Below are positions 45,745 to 57,090 of a DNA stretch of 64,000 nt, one piece after another. The first letter of the stretch is position 1. Every line of letters begins with the position of its first letter. The DNA comes from Cylicocyclus nassatus (lineage: Eukaryota > Nematoda > Chromadorea > Rhabditida > Strongylidae), in the NCBI GenBank assembly GCA_958299035.1, contig CATQJL010000001.1, positions 4,216,399 to 4,280,398 on the forward strand. The letters run 5' to 3'. Below the pieces are notes generated by a model that saw only the letters and a list, made by a program, of their open reading frames with translations, was not told where the DNA came from and did no database searches. Position numbers and translations under genes: made by a program.

Positions 45745-45990
45745 ACTATACTTAGGGCAATTCGAAATTTTTTTGAATATTTTTAACATCGAGTGATATT
45801 TGAAAATACGAGTATCGAATAATATTCGGAAACTGAAATTTAGAATAGTCGACTATGAAAATTATTCAAAACTGGAAGTCTTTGAATCGAATAATATTCG
45901 AATATTGATTATCATCCGTCATTGGAACCTCGAATACTACTCGGTTCTCGATTTGTACGTTTTTCGAATATTATTCGATTTTTGAATATT
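45745..45990. repeat. TTCGAATATTCG-rich block, right-arm copy
   Basis: Mirror of the block at 25115-25370. A C-tract of more than ten bases lies upstream at about 45665-45678, opposite a shorter G-tract at 25444-25452. Confidence 0.65.
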
Positions 45991-47417
45991 TTTCTAATAA
46001 TCTATGTCAGTGAGGCTGCTTATAAGAATAGTTAGTTTTTATGTAAGAATCAAAAATAAATACTTCTAAATGTTACAACTTAAGAGAAAAACGTTTACGT
46101 TGTGACGTGTAGAGACTCAAAAACCTAAAAGCTTTGCACCGGTTGTGAAGATTTTTCGAACTTTGGAGAAGTTTATATTCCCATTGAGTTGTTACAGGAA
46201 TCCCAACAATGTAGATCTTTGGGCTGATCTCAGCTTAGACTTACTATAATGCGATTTATCAATCCTTTTCAATGTTGTAAAATTACCGTAGGAAAACTGA
46301 AGAGGGATCTGACAAGGTAAGGATGCTTGGTCGAAGTGACGTTTCCATATGAGATGTATATTACTTTATAGGGCATTGAACGCTGATTCCAGATCTGCTT
46401 TCGGTACCTGCAAAGCGCTTCTGGGAGGGGAATTATGGGAATTTTTTGAGGTAGAAATTCAGTGATTTGGCTAAGATAAAAATAGATGTTGAGGTCTTTT
46501 CGGCGCTTAAAAGGAGTAATGACTGACATGGGTTTATTAGATTGAAGCCCTTGTTCCATAAAACGCCATGGTAGTAATCATGGCCCTGTTTGAACTCAAG
46601 GACTAAGGTTCCGAATGGTTTTATTGTAGCGGCGCTTTCAAATTTTCACATCAAAAATTTCCATAACTTTCCTCCCTGAAGCGCTTTGCAGATACCGAAA
46701 ATAGGTTTGAATTCACCGTTTCATGCTCTATAAAACAGTGTACATTTTGCATAGAAACTCCACTTCGATCAAGTATCCATTCCTCATGAGACACGAGAGC
46801 CGTTTGCCCAAGTATGGGAATCAAAAAGGCCGAAATGCTTACATTAAACTTCTAAAAACACTCAATGTATGTAGGATTTGCACTCATCTGTAATGCCTTT
46901 TTTTACAGTTTATGCCAGGCACACTGTAACCAGTGTTTTTCAACGCTTTTTAAGAACGTGATTATTCATTTGTAAAGCTTAATAAGTCGTGTATAGTAAA
47001 AGTAGCATACGTGAAAACTCCGCTACACAGATTTTAGATCTTTCTTTTGAGGATAATCTTTTGGATGTCTTATTTCGCAGTATTTCTGTGCTGGAACTTC
47101 CTACCGTAATAACACAGTAAGAAAAACATGGGTGAATCGCTTTCTACAGTATTTGTAAGCTTGAAGCCGTCCCAACAGGATGTTACTCAAAAGTTGGCAA
47201 AAGACTTCGTGAGAGGTATTAGCTATCAAACTGTGGGTAGATACTCTTGGGACTTCCCGTTTATGTTGCGGATATCGAACTTCCAAACATTCGATGTCGA
47301 ACTTTCGAGTGGTCGATTCTTATCGATTTTTCGAATATTTGGTGCCCATCAAATATTCGAATATTCGTGGACATCGAATGATCGAATTAATAACCATCGA
47401 ATATTCTGCTATCAAAT

Positions 47418-47661
47418 TGTTGTGTCAGTGTCTGATCAGTTGTTTTCTCGTATGATCTGCCCTCGCTGAGGCGCCTGCGACCTCAATGCGCGGGAAATGA
47501 GCGCTATAAAAGGTGCTTGCTGTTAGCCATTGTCAGTTCGACTATTCACTCATCGCCTCTCTTATTTTACTGTTCTCTATTATTTTCTGATAAATATTCT
47601 TGTATTTTCGTGTGCTGCCTCAGGACGAAGAGTCGACGTGTCCGACGTGGAGGACACAACA
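47418..47661 (+). repeat. 5' LTR
   Basis: TG...CA-bounded repeat with a TATAAAAGG box at 47505-47513. A TCAGTTCGAC segment about 25 bp downstream is a plausible initiator. ATAAAT near 47580 may serve polyadenylation. A direct repeat of it ends the element. Confidence 0.92.
47505..47513 (+). promoter_or_regulatory. TATA box of the LTR promoter
   Basis: TATAAAAGG, conserved in the 3' LTR at 53883-53891, at the usual distance from a TCAGT initiator-like motif. Confidence 0.7.
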
Positions 47662-47662
47662 G

Positions 47663-47676
47663 TGGCGATCAGGACG
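47663..47676 (+). other. Primer binding site of the LTR element
   Basis: TGGCGATCAGGACG starts one base after the 5' LTR. TGG complements the CCA end of a tRNA. The matching tRNA is not identified. Confidence 0.65.
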
Positions 47677-47784
47677 TGCGGCTATTATCGAAGAGTAGCC
47701 GAAACCACGAAGACGTCACCTTGGATTCGAATCGAAGAGACTGCACAGAGCGGTCAAGTTGCAGCAAGACGAATATAGATCAGC

Positions 47785-48628
47785 ATGGCGAAGATGAGTT
47801 CGGAGGAGATGCTGACCCTGCTCCAAGAGATGAGAGAGGAACGAAGAGAAATGATGGAGCTTCTGAAGCACATCACAGGTACTGGACGAAGCGGTACCTC
47901 AGTCGAAATTCCGAACGTGATGTCCGCCCTCAGCAATAGGATCGAAAAATTCTACTTCGATCCCGAACACGGCTCGGCACAGGTGGCTTGTAAGCCAGCT
48001 GGTATCGTTTTTGGGACGAAAAGCAAAGGGGGTTTCGTTTTTGTGACCGAAGAGACACGGAAAATTGGCGACGGCGACCTTTTTTTTTAATCGAGGTTTC
48101 GTTTTTTGGGGGATTTTGGGGAATTTTCAGGTTTTTAGAGGAAATTTGATTGAGGGTCAAATGGGACTTCGTAAAAATTCCCAAAAGTCAAGGGGGACTT
48201 CGTTTTTTCCATTTTCATCTAGCCACCTCGTGCCGAGCCCTGATCCCGAAGCGGACATGTGCTTCAGTAAATGGTATGCTCGCTACAAGGACGTCTTTGT
48301 CGAAGATGCGAAGCAACTCACAGAAAGTGCGAGAGTGAGGCTGCTATGCGAAAAGCTGGACAAGGACAGTTTCGAAAAATACCAGAGGCATGTGCTACCG
48401 AAGGAGGTAACCTCGATTAAATTCGAAGAAACGGTCGAAACATTGAAGCAGTTGTTCGACGTGAAGATTTCGGTGTTCACTATGCGGTACCAGTGCTTGA
48501 AACTGGAGAAGGCGGATTCTGAAGATTACCTCATGTATACCGGAAGAGTGAAGAACTGTGCGAGAAAGCGAAGATCCACGACTTGGATAGCGATGGAATC
48601 AAGTGTCTTTTGTGGATTTTTGGCCTGA
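47785..48628 (+). pseudogene. LTR element gag, interrupted
   Basis: It starts ATGGCGAAGATG and encodes a charged N-terminal helix (SEEMLTLLQEMREERREM). The 274-bp MITE at 47968-48241 disrupts it. Capsid-like sequence resumes (WYARYKDVFVEDAKQL, RVRLLCEKLDKDSFEKYQ), as in Ty3/gypsy Gag. A frameshift near 48560 moves the reading frame into that of the next entry. It would form the particle shell, but is broken here. Confidence 0.85.
47968..48241. mobile_element. MITE inserted in gag, 9-bp TSD
   Basis: 274 bp with ends CACGGCTCGGCACAGGTGGC and GCCACCTCGTGCCGAGCCCT and a perfect 9-bp duplication GATCCCGAA at 47959-47967 and 48242-48250. It belongs to the same family as 27578-28316 and its mirror. 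TIR and duplication length indicate a Mutator-like derivative. It is short, so probably an internal-deletion subfamily. Confidence 0.92.
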
Positions 48629-49857
48629 AGAGCCAAAAAGAAGCCGAAATCAGGCAGCGACTTATAGCCGTACTGGACAAGGAGTACAAGGCTGGACGAA
48701 AGATGTCGCTACAGGAATTGTACCTGGAGTGCGAAAACTTCCTTAGTCTCAAGACGGATAGCGAGACTGTGGCTGGTTGCACGAAGATTGTCGAAGCAAC
48801 AAGCAAGGAAGAACCTAAGAAGCTGGAATGCTGGAACTGTGGTAAAGCTCACTTTGCCAGGAAATGCAAAGCGAAACTGTGGTATTGCAAGAAGTGCAAG
48901 AAGACAGGCCACAAGGAGAAGTATTGCGAACAAGTGGCGGAGAGAAAAGCACTTGTTCAGCAAGATTCGAAACGAAGAATCCACAGAAGCAGCGACACCA
49001 GTAAAAACAGAAGTTGGACGAAACCAAAACGTTATGTGCACAGCGTAGCGAAGATTGCAAATGCGATGGTGGATGTCAACTCGACACGCATGTATATCGA
49101 AGCAAGAGTGAATAGTCATCCAGTTAGTTTTCTGCTAGATACTGGATCAAATATCACGCTGTTGAACGAATCAATTTGGAAGAGCATGGGTGCTCCTCGT
49201 TTGGAAGAGACGAACGTGATCGTCAAGAACGCTAGTGGAGGTTCCATAAAAGTTCATGGAAAGCTATGGTGCGAGTACGAAATCAAAGGATCCAAAAGCG
49301 AAGGCTACGCATACGTGACGCCCCACAGCTCACTGCTGGGACTTGAGTGGATCCAGAAAAACGAAGCGATGTCCTATCACTTAAGCAGAATGGTTGAAGA
49401 AGTGAAAACTGAGCAAACCAATGACATCGCCCTGAAGCTAAAGGAAACCTATCCAGAAGTCTGCAAGGAAGGTTTAGGACTCTGCACGAAGGAGAAAGCA
49501 CACATGAGAGTTGACGAAAAGGCTTGTAGGCCTGTCCCCCATGCTGCACTCGAAGCTGTCGAAAAGGAGTTGGATAGACTACTGGAACTAAAGGTCATAA
49601 GTCCAGTGACGCACAGTGAGTGGGCAGCCCCTATCGTATGCGTCAGGAAGGCGAATGGAAAGTTAAGAGTGTGTGCCGATTTCTCAACTGGACTCAACAA
49701 AGCGCTGCAATCGTACGATTATCCATTGCCATTGCCGGAGGATATATTCGCATCCCTTAACGGAGGTACTGTTTTCGCAGATAGATCTGTCGGACGCCTA
49801 CCTGCAGATCGAGTTGTCAGAAGAAGCAAAGAAAATGGGCGTGATAAACACGCATAG
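48583..49857 (+). pseudogene. LTR element gag C-terminus, protease and start of RT
   Basis: It contains two zinc knuckles (CWNCGKAHFARKC, then CKKCKKTGHKEKYC), the nucleocapsid signature. An aspartic protease active site, FLLDTGSNITLL, lies near residue 186. The beginning of reverse transcriptase follows (ELDRLLELKVISPVTHSEWA, KANGKLRVCADFSTGLN). A frameshift near 49770 ends the useful frame, and the RT continues in the next entry. Gag and Pol are apparently in one frame. Confidence 0.9.
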
Positions 49858-50377
49858 AGGATTGTACAAGTACAACAGACTGCCTTTTGGAATTAAGACA
49901 CCAGGGATCTTCCAGCAAATCATGAACAAGATGGTGAATGGTTTGCAAGATGTAGCAACCTACCTGGACGACATACTGGTCTGTGGAAGAACCGAAGAAG
50001 AACATATGACGAATTTGTTAGCTGTTTTTGCAAGGATAGCCGACTATGGATTCAGGATTCGCTTAGAGAAGTGCTCTTTTGGCAAGCCAGAGATACGATA
50101 TCGTGGCTTTATAGTAGATCGAAATGGCAGAAGGCCAAACTCAGAGAAGATCGAAGCAATCAAGAAGATGGATGAGCCGAAGAACGTTAATCAATTGAGA
50201 GCTTTTCTTGGCATGATAACGTACTATGCAGCATTTATGCCAAAGATCAAAGATCTTCGTGGGCCATTGGATGCAATGCTCAAGAAAGATGCGAAGTGGG
50301 AATGGACACGAACACATCAAGAAGCCTTCGAAAAGCTCAAGGATACATTGTCAAGTGAGCTCAATCTTGCTCACTAA
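49673..50377 (+). pseudogene. LTR element reverse transcriptase core
   Basis: The RT continues in a second frame from about 49770: a SQIDLSDAYLQIELSE motif (first catalytic Asp), YKYNRLPFGIKTPGIFQ, and YLDDILVCG (the YxDD catalytic box). The thumb/connection follows (LRAFLGMITYYAAFMPKI). It stops where the 1388-bp foldback is inserted. It synthesises element cDNA from the tRNA primer in intact relatives. Confidence 0.9.
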
Positions 50378-51764
50378 AGTGCGGTTCATAATTATACGAA
50401 CACCCCCAATTTTGGGAGTTCCGGGACTTTTTGGAAGAAACTCAAAAACCCGTTGGTACCACGCGAAAGAGCACAGCCGAAAACGTTATATAATATAAGT
50501 ATGTCAATCTTAGGAGCGTTTCTGCGCCTAATGCGAATTTTTAGCGGTTCATAATTATACAAACACCTTGAACAAAGGTCCATTTTTCATTCAGGATTGC
50601 AATCATTCGAGTCCAAATTTTTTGTAGAGTTACAGTAACAAGGTCTGACATATCTGCTACACACTGAACACAGTGCAGTTTAAAACGAGGACCGTTACTT
50701 TTTTCAGGTGGCTCTAAATGCTTTTGGAGTGATTGCGCTCCAAAAACATGCGTTCTTCTATTGTTTACGCATTCTAACTACCTTGTATCAAAGCTATGAG
50801 ATAAAATAAGTTCTTTCGATAGATATTTTGTTTGACGCTTGGAAAATCTTTGCGTTTTCGTGCCGTTTTTCAACCAAGTTCCAACCTTACCCTAGACTTA
50901 GCACGATTTCGAGCCTCAAAACTCAGCTTCTCTCTCGCGCCACATTTGATATGAAGTAGCTGTATTCTTTGCATGATGATGTATCCGTGCCAACGTTTTT
51001 GTGTTTTCTGTAGAAATGATTTTGAAGATATGGAGCAACAAACCAAATACAGTTGTGATTGCAATAGTAAAAACAGTGGTTTTGGTGAAATGACGTCTGC
51101 GTGGCCAAAACAAACGCTCAACGCTGCTGAATTTTTCTAGCCAAACACACAGTCTTGTGAACTTCTACATACTATTTGCTTACTTCATTGTAGGGCTTCC
51201 GAAGCTGAGTTTTGAGGCTCGAAATCGTGGTAACTCTAAGGTAAGGTTGGAACTTGGTTGAAAAACGGCACGAAACGCATAGATTTTCCAAGCGTCAAAC
51301 AAAATATATACCGAAAGAACTTATTTTATCTCATAGCTTTGATACAAGGTAGTTAGAGTGCGTAAACCATAGAAGAACGCATGTTTTTAAAGCGCAATCA
51401 CTCCAAAAGCATTTAGAGCCACCTGAAAATGTAGCGATCCTTTTTTTGAGCTGCACTGGGTTCAGTGTGTAGCAGGTATGTCAGACTTTGTTACTGTAAC
51501 TCTACAAAAAAATTGGACTCGAATGATTGCAATCCTGAATGAAAAATGGACCTTTGTTCAAGGTGTTCGTATAATTATGAACCGCTAAAAATTCCAATTA
51601 GGCGCAGAAACGCTCCTAAGATTGACATACTTTTCCATTCTTCTAGATTATATACCGTTTTCGGCTGTGCTCTTTCGCGTGGTACCAACGGCTTTTTGAG
51701 TTTCTTCCAAAAAGTCCCGGAACTCCCAAAATTGGGGGTGTTCGTATAATTATGAACCGCACTT
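50377..51764. mobile_element. 1.39-kb foldback inserted in pol
   Basis: Second copy of the AAGTGCGGTTCATAATTATA element, flanked by TA (50375-50376, 51765-51766). It separates RT from RNase H at a Tyr codon without other loss of sequence. The arms meet near 51070. Its ends are better preserved than those of the copy at 18510-19913. Confidence 0.93.
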
Positions 51765-51766
51765 TA

Positions 51767-53113
51767 CGACCCAAGAAAGAAGATTGTCGTGGCAGCGGAC
51801 GCCAGCGATTATGGAATTGGATGCGTGATATCGCACAGATATGCGATGGATCCGAAAAGCCAGTTGCACATGCATCGCGGTCTCTTACGAAAGCTGAGAA
51901 GAACTATTCGCAGATCGAAAAGGAAGCATTGGGAATTGTCTTCGCTGTCAAGAAATTCCACAAGTACATATTTGGGCGAAAGTTTCTACTGCTGACGGAC
52001 AATCAACCATTGCTAGCCATCTTCGGTGATAAGAAGGGAGTTCCAGTCTACTCCGCTAACCGACTTATGAGATGGGCTACAATTCTACTTGGATATGACT
52101 TCGACATAGAGTATGTGAAGACTACGAAGTTCGGACAAGCTGATGGCTTGTCACAGTTGATGAAGAAGAATCAGAATCCCGAAGAAGACGTCGTAATAGC
52201 TGCCGTTGAGAACGACGTAGACTACATGTTGAAGAATTGTATTAGGAAACTGCCAGTAACGGTATCTGATGTACAAACTTGGACGAAGAAAGATCCAGTA
52301 CTTAGAAGAGTACTCACTTATGTGCAGAAAGGAAATTGGCCAGAAGTGAATGGAGAATTGGCACATTTTCGAAATCGAAGCGAGACATTGTCAATCGTGG
52401 AGCAATGTCTGATGTCAGCCGAAAGGGTTGTGATACCCAAAGAGCTTCGAAGAAATGTTCTGAAGGAACTACATAGTGGTCATCCAGCGATTGTAAGGAT
52501 GAAGAAGTTAGCTCGAAGTTACGTCTACTGGCCGAATATCGACAAAGATTGCGAAGACTTGGTACGAAGATGTACGAAATGTCAGGAATTAGCCAAGAAT
52601 CCGACGAAAGTACCATTAGAAGCATGGCCATCCGCGACTCGAGTGTGGCAGAGGATACACATCGACTTCGCTGGACCTATGCAAGGAGTCTTCTACTTGG
52701 TCGTTGTAGATGCGTACAGCAAATGGCCTGAAATGATCGAGATGAGCAACATCTCGGCTGCGAAAACAGTGAAGGCTTTAAAGAATTTATTTGCGAGGCA
52801 TGGATTACCGCAAACAATAGTGAGCGACAATGGTACCCAGTTCACATCGGATTTATTCAAGAAGATGTGCGACGAAGGTGGAATCACGCATATAAGGACT
52901 GCTCCGCAGGACCACCCTCAATCGAATGAACAGGCAGAGCGTTTCGTTGATACGCTGAAACGCGGAATCAAGAAACTAGAGGGGGAGGAGAGGCCAACAG
53001 AAGAGACTCTAAATGTGGTGTTAAAGCGTACAGGACAACACCAAATCAAACACGAACTTGAACGACAAGACGCCAGCAGAATTGTTCCTTGGCAGAATTG
53101 CGCACAAAATTAA
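51767..53113 (+). pseudogene. LTR element RNase H and integrase
   Basis: RNase H begins with VVAADASDYGIGC (catalytic Asp). It shifts frame near 51830, then reads HASRSLTKAEKNYSQIEKEA and LLTDNQPLLAIF. The integrase zinc-binding domain follows (HSGHPAIVRMKKL, then CTKCQEL). The DDE core has DFAGP (first Asp), IVSDNGTQFT (second Asp) and SNEQAERFVDTLK (Glu). A further frameshift near 53030 breaks the C-terminal part. Integrase would insert element cDNA into chromosomes. Confidence 0.9.
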
Positions 53114-53175
53114 GCCTGTTACTACCAATGACAGAAGATGCAGAAGACCCACTCGCATGAAGAAGACGAGAGCGC

Positions 53176-53655
53176 ATGAAAAACCAGTTCGACCAAAAGC
53201 ATGGAGTCGTTCGAAAAGATTTCGAAGTTGTTGACCTGGTATACGCCAAGCAATGGAAGCCACCCCACTTTCATTGGATGAAAGGAACGGTAATGAGACG
53301 TATTGGACGCGTCAACTATAAAGTAATGGTTGGAAATGAAGTCTGCAAGAAGCACGCAAATCAGCTTCGGCATAGAAGCAACGGCGAACAACTTGCCGTT
53401 CAACAGCAACTCAAACAACAATCTGAAGCTCTGAAGATATTGTTAGATGTTTTAACCGAGGACGAGACGTTACATAGGAATGGCAATGCTGCTGAAGGGA
53501 GTTCCGAGTATACGATCGCAAGCGATGCTCCAGCACCCGTGGATTCAACGACATCGACGTCGATATCAAGCCACGAGCTCTCCACGCCACCGATAACGCT
53601 TCGGAGATCGAGCAGAACGAGAAGACCGGTACAACGGTTCCAACCTAGTCCATAG
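53176..53655 (+). pseudogene. LTR element integrase C-terminal tail
   Basis: Basic region with FEVVDLVYAKQWKPPHFHWM and KGTVMRRIGRVNYKVMVG, resembling the C-terminal SH3-like segment of Ty3/gypsy integrases. A Ser/Thr-rich tail ending RRSSRTRRPVQRFQPSP follows. It is out of frame with the core. Confidence 0.75.
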
Positions 53656-53786
53656 TATGTTATTGTATGTTTGTTTCATTAGTTTTGTAGTTGTTTGATT
53701 GTGATATCTATATATAATCGATTTCCTAGCTGTTACTGTTTGTAGTTCATGCTTTTATCGTAGGCTAGTTTTGTGTAACTACCCTA

Positions 53787-53796
53787 CTGGGGGAGG
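53787..53796 (+). other. Polypurine tract
   Basis: TGGGGGAGG-type purine run immediately before the 3' LTR, the plus-strand primer site of LTR retrotransposons. Confidence 0.75.
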
Positions 53797-54039
53797 TGTT
53801 GTGTTAGTGTCTGATCAGTTGTTTTCTCGTATGATCTGCCCTCGCTGAGGCGCCTGCGACCTCATTGCGCGGAAAATGAGCGCTATAAAAGGCGCTCGCT
53901 GTTAGCCATTGTCAGTTCGACTATTCACTCATCGCCTCTCTTATTTTACTGTTCTCTATTATTTTCTGATAAATATTCTTGTATTTTCGTGTGCTGCCTC
54001 AGGACGAAGAGTCGACTGTCCGACGTGGAGGACACAACA
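53797..54039 (+). repeat. 3' LTR
   Basis: About 98% identical to the 5' LTR by eye (one C/T near the start, four others, one missing G near the end). It is followed directly by CAAAT. Confidence 0.92.
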
Positions 54040-54044
54040 CAAAT

Positions 54045-54165
54045 AATATCCGAAAGTTGGGATTTTCGAATATTCGACTAAATCTCAGATTCTCGAATAT
54101 TCGAATTTTCGAACCATTCGCATTCAAATAATTTATTCGAATAAGCGAATAATCATTTGATTCGG
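54045..54165. repeat. TTCGAATATTCG sequence flanking the LTR element
   Basis: With 47290-47410 this forms the TTCGAATATTCG-rich block into which the retrotransposon inserted. Left-arm sequence at 23820-23840 lacks the block entirely, so it was itself an insertion in the right arm. Confidence 0.6.
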
Positions 54166-55610
54166 TACAAAGTGTCTATAGTGTTTATCTGTTAATGCTT
54201 GCTTTCGACAAGGTTTGCATTAGAAGCGCTCGTCCACGCTTCTCATAGAATTGTCGCAAAAATGGGGTTTCTCAAAAAGTCCAGGCGTTTTGCGTGCCAT
54301 ATTTGGAAACAGCGCCATGAAAAGTCCTAAATAAGGCAAAAAATTAGAAGTCGAGATTTGCCTGAATGCTGCCTCTAAGTGGTCAGTGAACAGTAACTTT
54401 AGTCAAAGACAAGCTACCAAATATGAAATATAACATACATGATTGATCTACTACTGTAAAGGTTGTGGATTATCTAGATAATCTACGACACGACCGAAAA
54501 ATAATGTGATAACACCTTTTCAAAGCTCAAGTATTGAAGATCTCCATTCGTATGGAAAGTTCACTTTAAGTAGAGTATTACAGATTATCTCAACTGCATG
54601 CCGGGTGCACCAGCAGCTCCGTCGCCTTGCGTTGACCCTGCGCCGCATCTTGCATTGTCCGGTCCTTTGCCAAACCCCAATCATGGCGCCTACGCAAACA
54701 TGTAGTTCTAGCCATTTCACTCCTCTTGGTTCTAGGGAAGTCTCGTCATAATTTCATGATGAAGCGTCATGCTGGTCTTTAGCACTGCAGTTGGAGCGGG
54801 GAACTGCATATTTGTGTCTAAGTGGTAACCTCAAATACCACTACAGGCACAATCATTTTTAAATCATAAGTGGGTTTCAAAGGCTTCTTGTGGAAGTGAA
54901 CTGTAGCGCTCATCAGCAGTTGATACTTCATAAAGAACTTATGACGAGATTTCCTGAGAGCTAAGAGCGCTTAAAACGTAAAACGAAATAAAATATTTGA
55001 AAAAAATCATGTTTGTATCAGCGCCATCGACTGAGGCTTGACAAAAACCCGAACGATGCGAAGCAGATGCGGCGCAGGGTCCAAGCAAGGCGGTCACGCG
55101 GTAACCCAAGCTGCTGGAGCATCCGACAGTGAACTAATTGTAAGATAGCCCATAATTAGTCGTATACTGTGACGTTTTTATGCGAAAGCCATAAATCTAT
55201 TTGAAGAATGAAGAAATCAATTCTTTGATGATCCGAACAAGAAGAGCTTTTTTTTCAAAGACGGAGCGCTATCCCCACAATAACACAACCCACTGAATTT
55301 CTGAAGTTTCAAAAGTTTCACCTGTTTACTAGTAACATCGTATTAACCACAACCATAAAAAGCAAAAATTGTTCATTTGGCTCTCGTGGTATAAAGCTTA
55401 ATCATCACAATGGCAGGCCCTGGATGCGTATTTGATATGATTATATATACATCATTTCTTTATAAAAACATCAGAGTTGCAGAGAACGAAGAACTCATTA
55501 CCACGTACATGCTTGAAAAAAGCATACATGAAAATTAACTGACAGCCCATCAGATTATTAGTTTTCCTTTCAACTTTTAATTTGTTCAATTAATGTTTCT
55601 ATCATCTTCA

Positions 55611-55881
55611 TTATTTTGCTGCAATATTTCCAGCTTGCGACTTCTTTGTGGGTTTTCCTGCCGAATTTTGTTTCTCGTTAGCACCTTTCTTCCAAAACGA
55701 TTTCTTCGTCTGTTGTGTGTTTGTTGTTGAAATTGTTGTTGCAGTCCCTGCTTGTCCTTTTTTTTGCATTGCTGCTTTTGGTACCTTGTGGTGTTTCTTC
55801 ATGATTGCGTAAACAACAATGAACGGGAGCACAAGACATACGAGTATGACTATGCCTATGCAGATGGCGCCAAAAATCAAG
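55611..55881 (-). CDS. Membrane-protein gene copy 2, last exon
   Basis: Open exon after acceptor TTTCAG, ending with a stop at 55611. It encodes the same transmembrane helix (IFGAICIGIVILVCLVLPFI) and Lys-rich tail as copy 1. It is intact by itself, but the preceding exon is frameshifted, so the copy as a whole looks dead unless it is transcribed in another form. Confidence 0.6.
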
Positions 55882-56019
55882 CTGAAAGTGATATTTTTTA
55901 TAATGATTTAACTTCGGTAATTATTTTTTATAATCTATGAGGAAGGTATCGCACATGCACAGCATGCGGCTTTTTTCCGTTTTCCGCAATCCCAAGCAAA
56001 AAAGAATCGTTTGAGGCCT

Positions 56020-56241
56020 CGGGCAGAGTTCACGCGATTTGTCGTCGCGATTCAATCGCTACAAGTGTTACGAGTTCATTGCATGCCGATCTTCTTGTAT
56101 TTCGGTTGTGATACTTTTCCAACACGACTAATCGTGGCAACTATCGGAACCGAAATACAAGAAGACCGGCATGCAATGAACTCGTAACACTTGTCTTGTG
56201 GCGATTGAATCGTAACGATTAAATCGCGTGAACTCTGTCCG
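56020..56241. mobile_element. Foldback MITE in the intron of copy 2
   Basis: The ends GGGCAGAGTTCACGCGATTT and AAATCGCGTGAACTCTGTCC are inverted. Arms of about 90 bp share GTGTTACGAGTTCATTGCAT and CTTCTTGTATTTCGG. The corresponding intron of copy 1 (21912-22115) lacks it, so it inserted after the duplication. Confidence 0.8.
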
Positions 56242-56309
56242 AAGCACAAAGCAACTTTCGAAGGGCATTAGCTTTGTTTTTGACAGTAGCAGTTCTTTCA
56301 AAAACTTAC

Positions 56310-56533
56310 AACTTAGTTAGAGTCCCACGCTTTTCAGGCTTTTTAGGCTTTGAGCCACTCTTTACTGCAACATCAAGCTCAGGAGCCACGATTGGAGGTT
56401 CATCGGTAGTTCCAGTCGCAATTTCTACAACATGCGCTGTGTTGTGTCATTGACTCTATGATAATACTAAGACTCTCACCGGATTTATCTGTTGAGGGTG
56501 TATCCGTTTCCTCCACCTTCGTTTTTGATGCCA
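56310..56533 (-). pseudogene. Membrane-protein gene copy 2, middle exon (frameshifted)
   Basis: Splice sites match copy 1 (TTTGCAG acceptor; TT|GTAAGTTT donor), but the exon is 224 rather than 226 bases. One base is missing in the CAATGACACAACACAGCGC segment and one in CATGTTGTAGAAA. The shifted frame meets a TGA shortly after. Downstream of the lesion the sequence still aligns well to copy 1, so the loss looks recent, or it is an assembly error. Confidence 0.75.
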
Positions 56534-56989
56534 CTGCAAAAAAGTGAGCAATTTTATTTTCTCTTTCCATGATTCAGCCATTTGTTTATTCTGATAGCTT
56601 ATAGCATGCGCTTGGTGGGTATCCATCTCGATGTTTTACGAAAAGGTGAGAAAGCATGGAATTTTCATAAGATATGATAATAGACATCTTCACTATTCCT
56701 CTCATTTCAAATGTGTCAAATCGTAAAGACCGCACTGATTTTTTGCCATTACCAAGCAGTCAAAGCAAAGCAAAATACTAGGTTGGAAGAAAATTATGTC
56801 GCTTTTTGGATTTTTCAGCTGGATTTTATATTTTCCAGGAACTAACGCATCTACAACGCCGAAGTTTTATGATCAAAGCTCCGAAGGTTTGTAGTATACA
56901 ACTGTATATATAGAAGGAGCCCAGAATGGAGTTTGCCATGTGTTTTTCGATTTCTTCTTGATGAACGCGATTAATTATAAGAAGAAGAA

Positions 56990-57090
56990 TTCTTTTAAGA
57001 AGAATTCTTATTTGTTGAGGATGAAAAGAATTCTTGAAAATTCTTCTTAAAAGAAGAATTCTTATTTGTTGAGGATGAAAAGATTAGAAA
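56990..57090. repeat. Local tandem/inverted repeat
   Basis: AAGAATTCTTATTTGTTGAGGATGAAAAG occurs twice in tandem, separated by an inverted AATTCTTCTTAAAAGAAGAA segment. The left arm has only a single related unit at about 16685-16715. The region 56535-57250 is otherwise intron sequence of copy 2, with a TAGGTTGGAAGAAAATTATG MITE end at about 56778. Confidence 0.5.

Larger units (their letters stand above)
47418..54039 (+). mobile_element. Ty3/gypsy-class LTR retrotransposon with two nested MITEs
   Basis: 6622 bp with 244- and 243-bp LTRs beginning TGTTGTGT and ending ACACAACA. It is flanked by the 5-bp target duplication CAAAT (47413-47417, 54040-54044). The order gag, protease, RT, RNase H, integrase is that of Ty3/gypsy elements. 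Frameshifts occur near 48560, 49770, 51830 and 53030. Insertions are at 47968-48241 (gag) and 50377-51764 (between RT and RNase H). Together these make it non-autonomous. The LTRs differ by about five substitutions and one single-base gap by eye. No envelope gene is seen. Confidence 0.95.

Noticed and set aside
47418..54039. Endogenous retrovirus with envelope
   Set aside because: After the integrase tail only about 140 bases remain before the 3' LTR. No envelope-like ORF exists, so it is a plain LTR retrotransposon.
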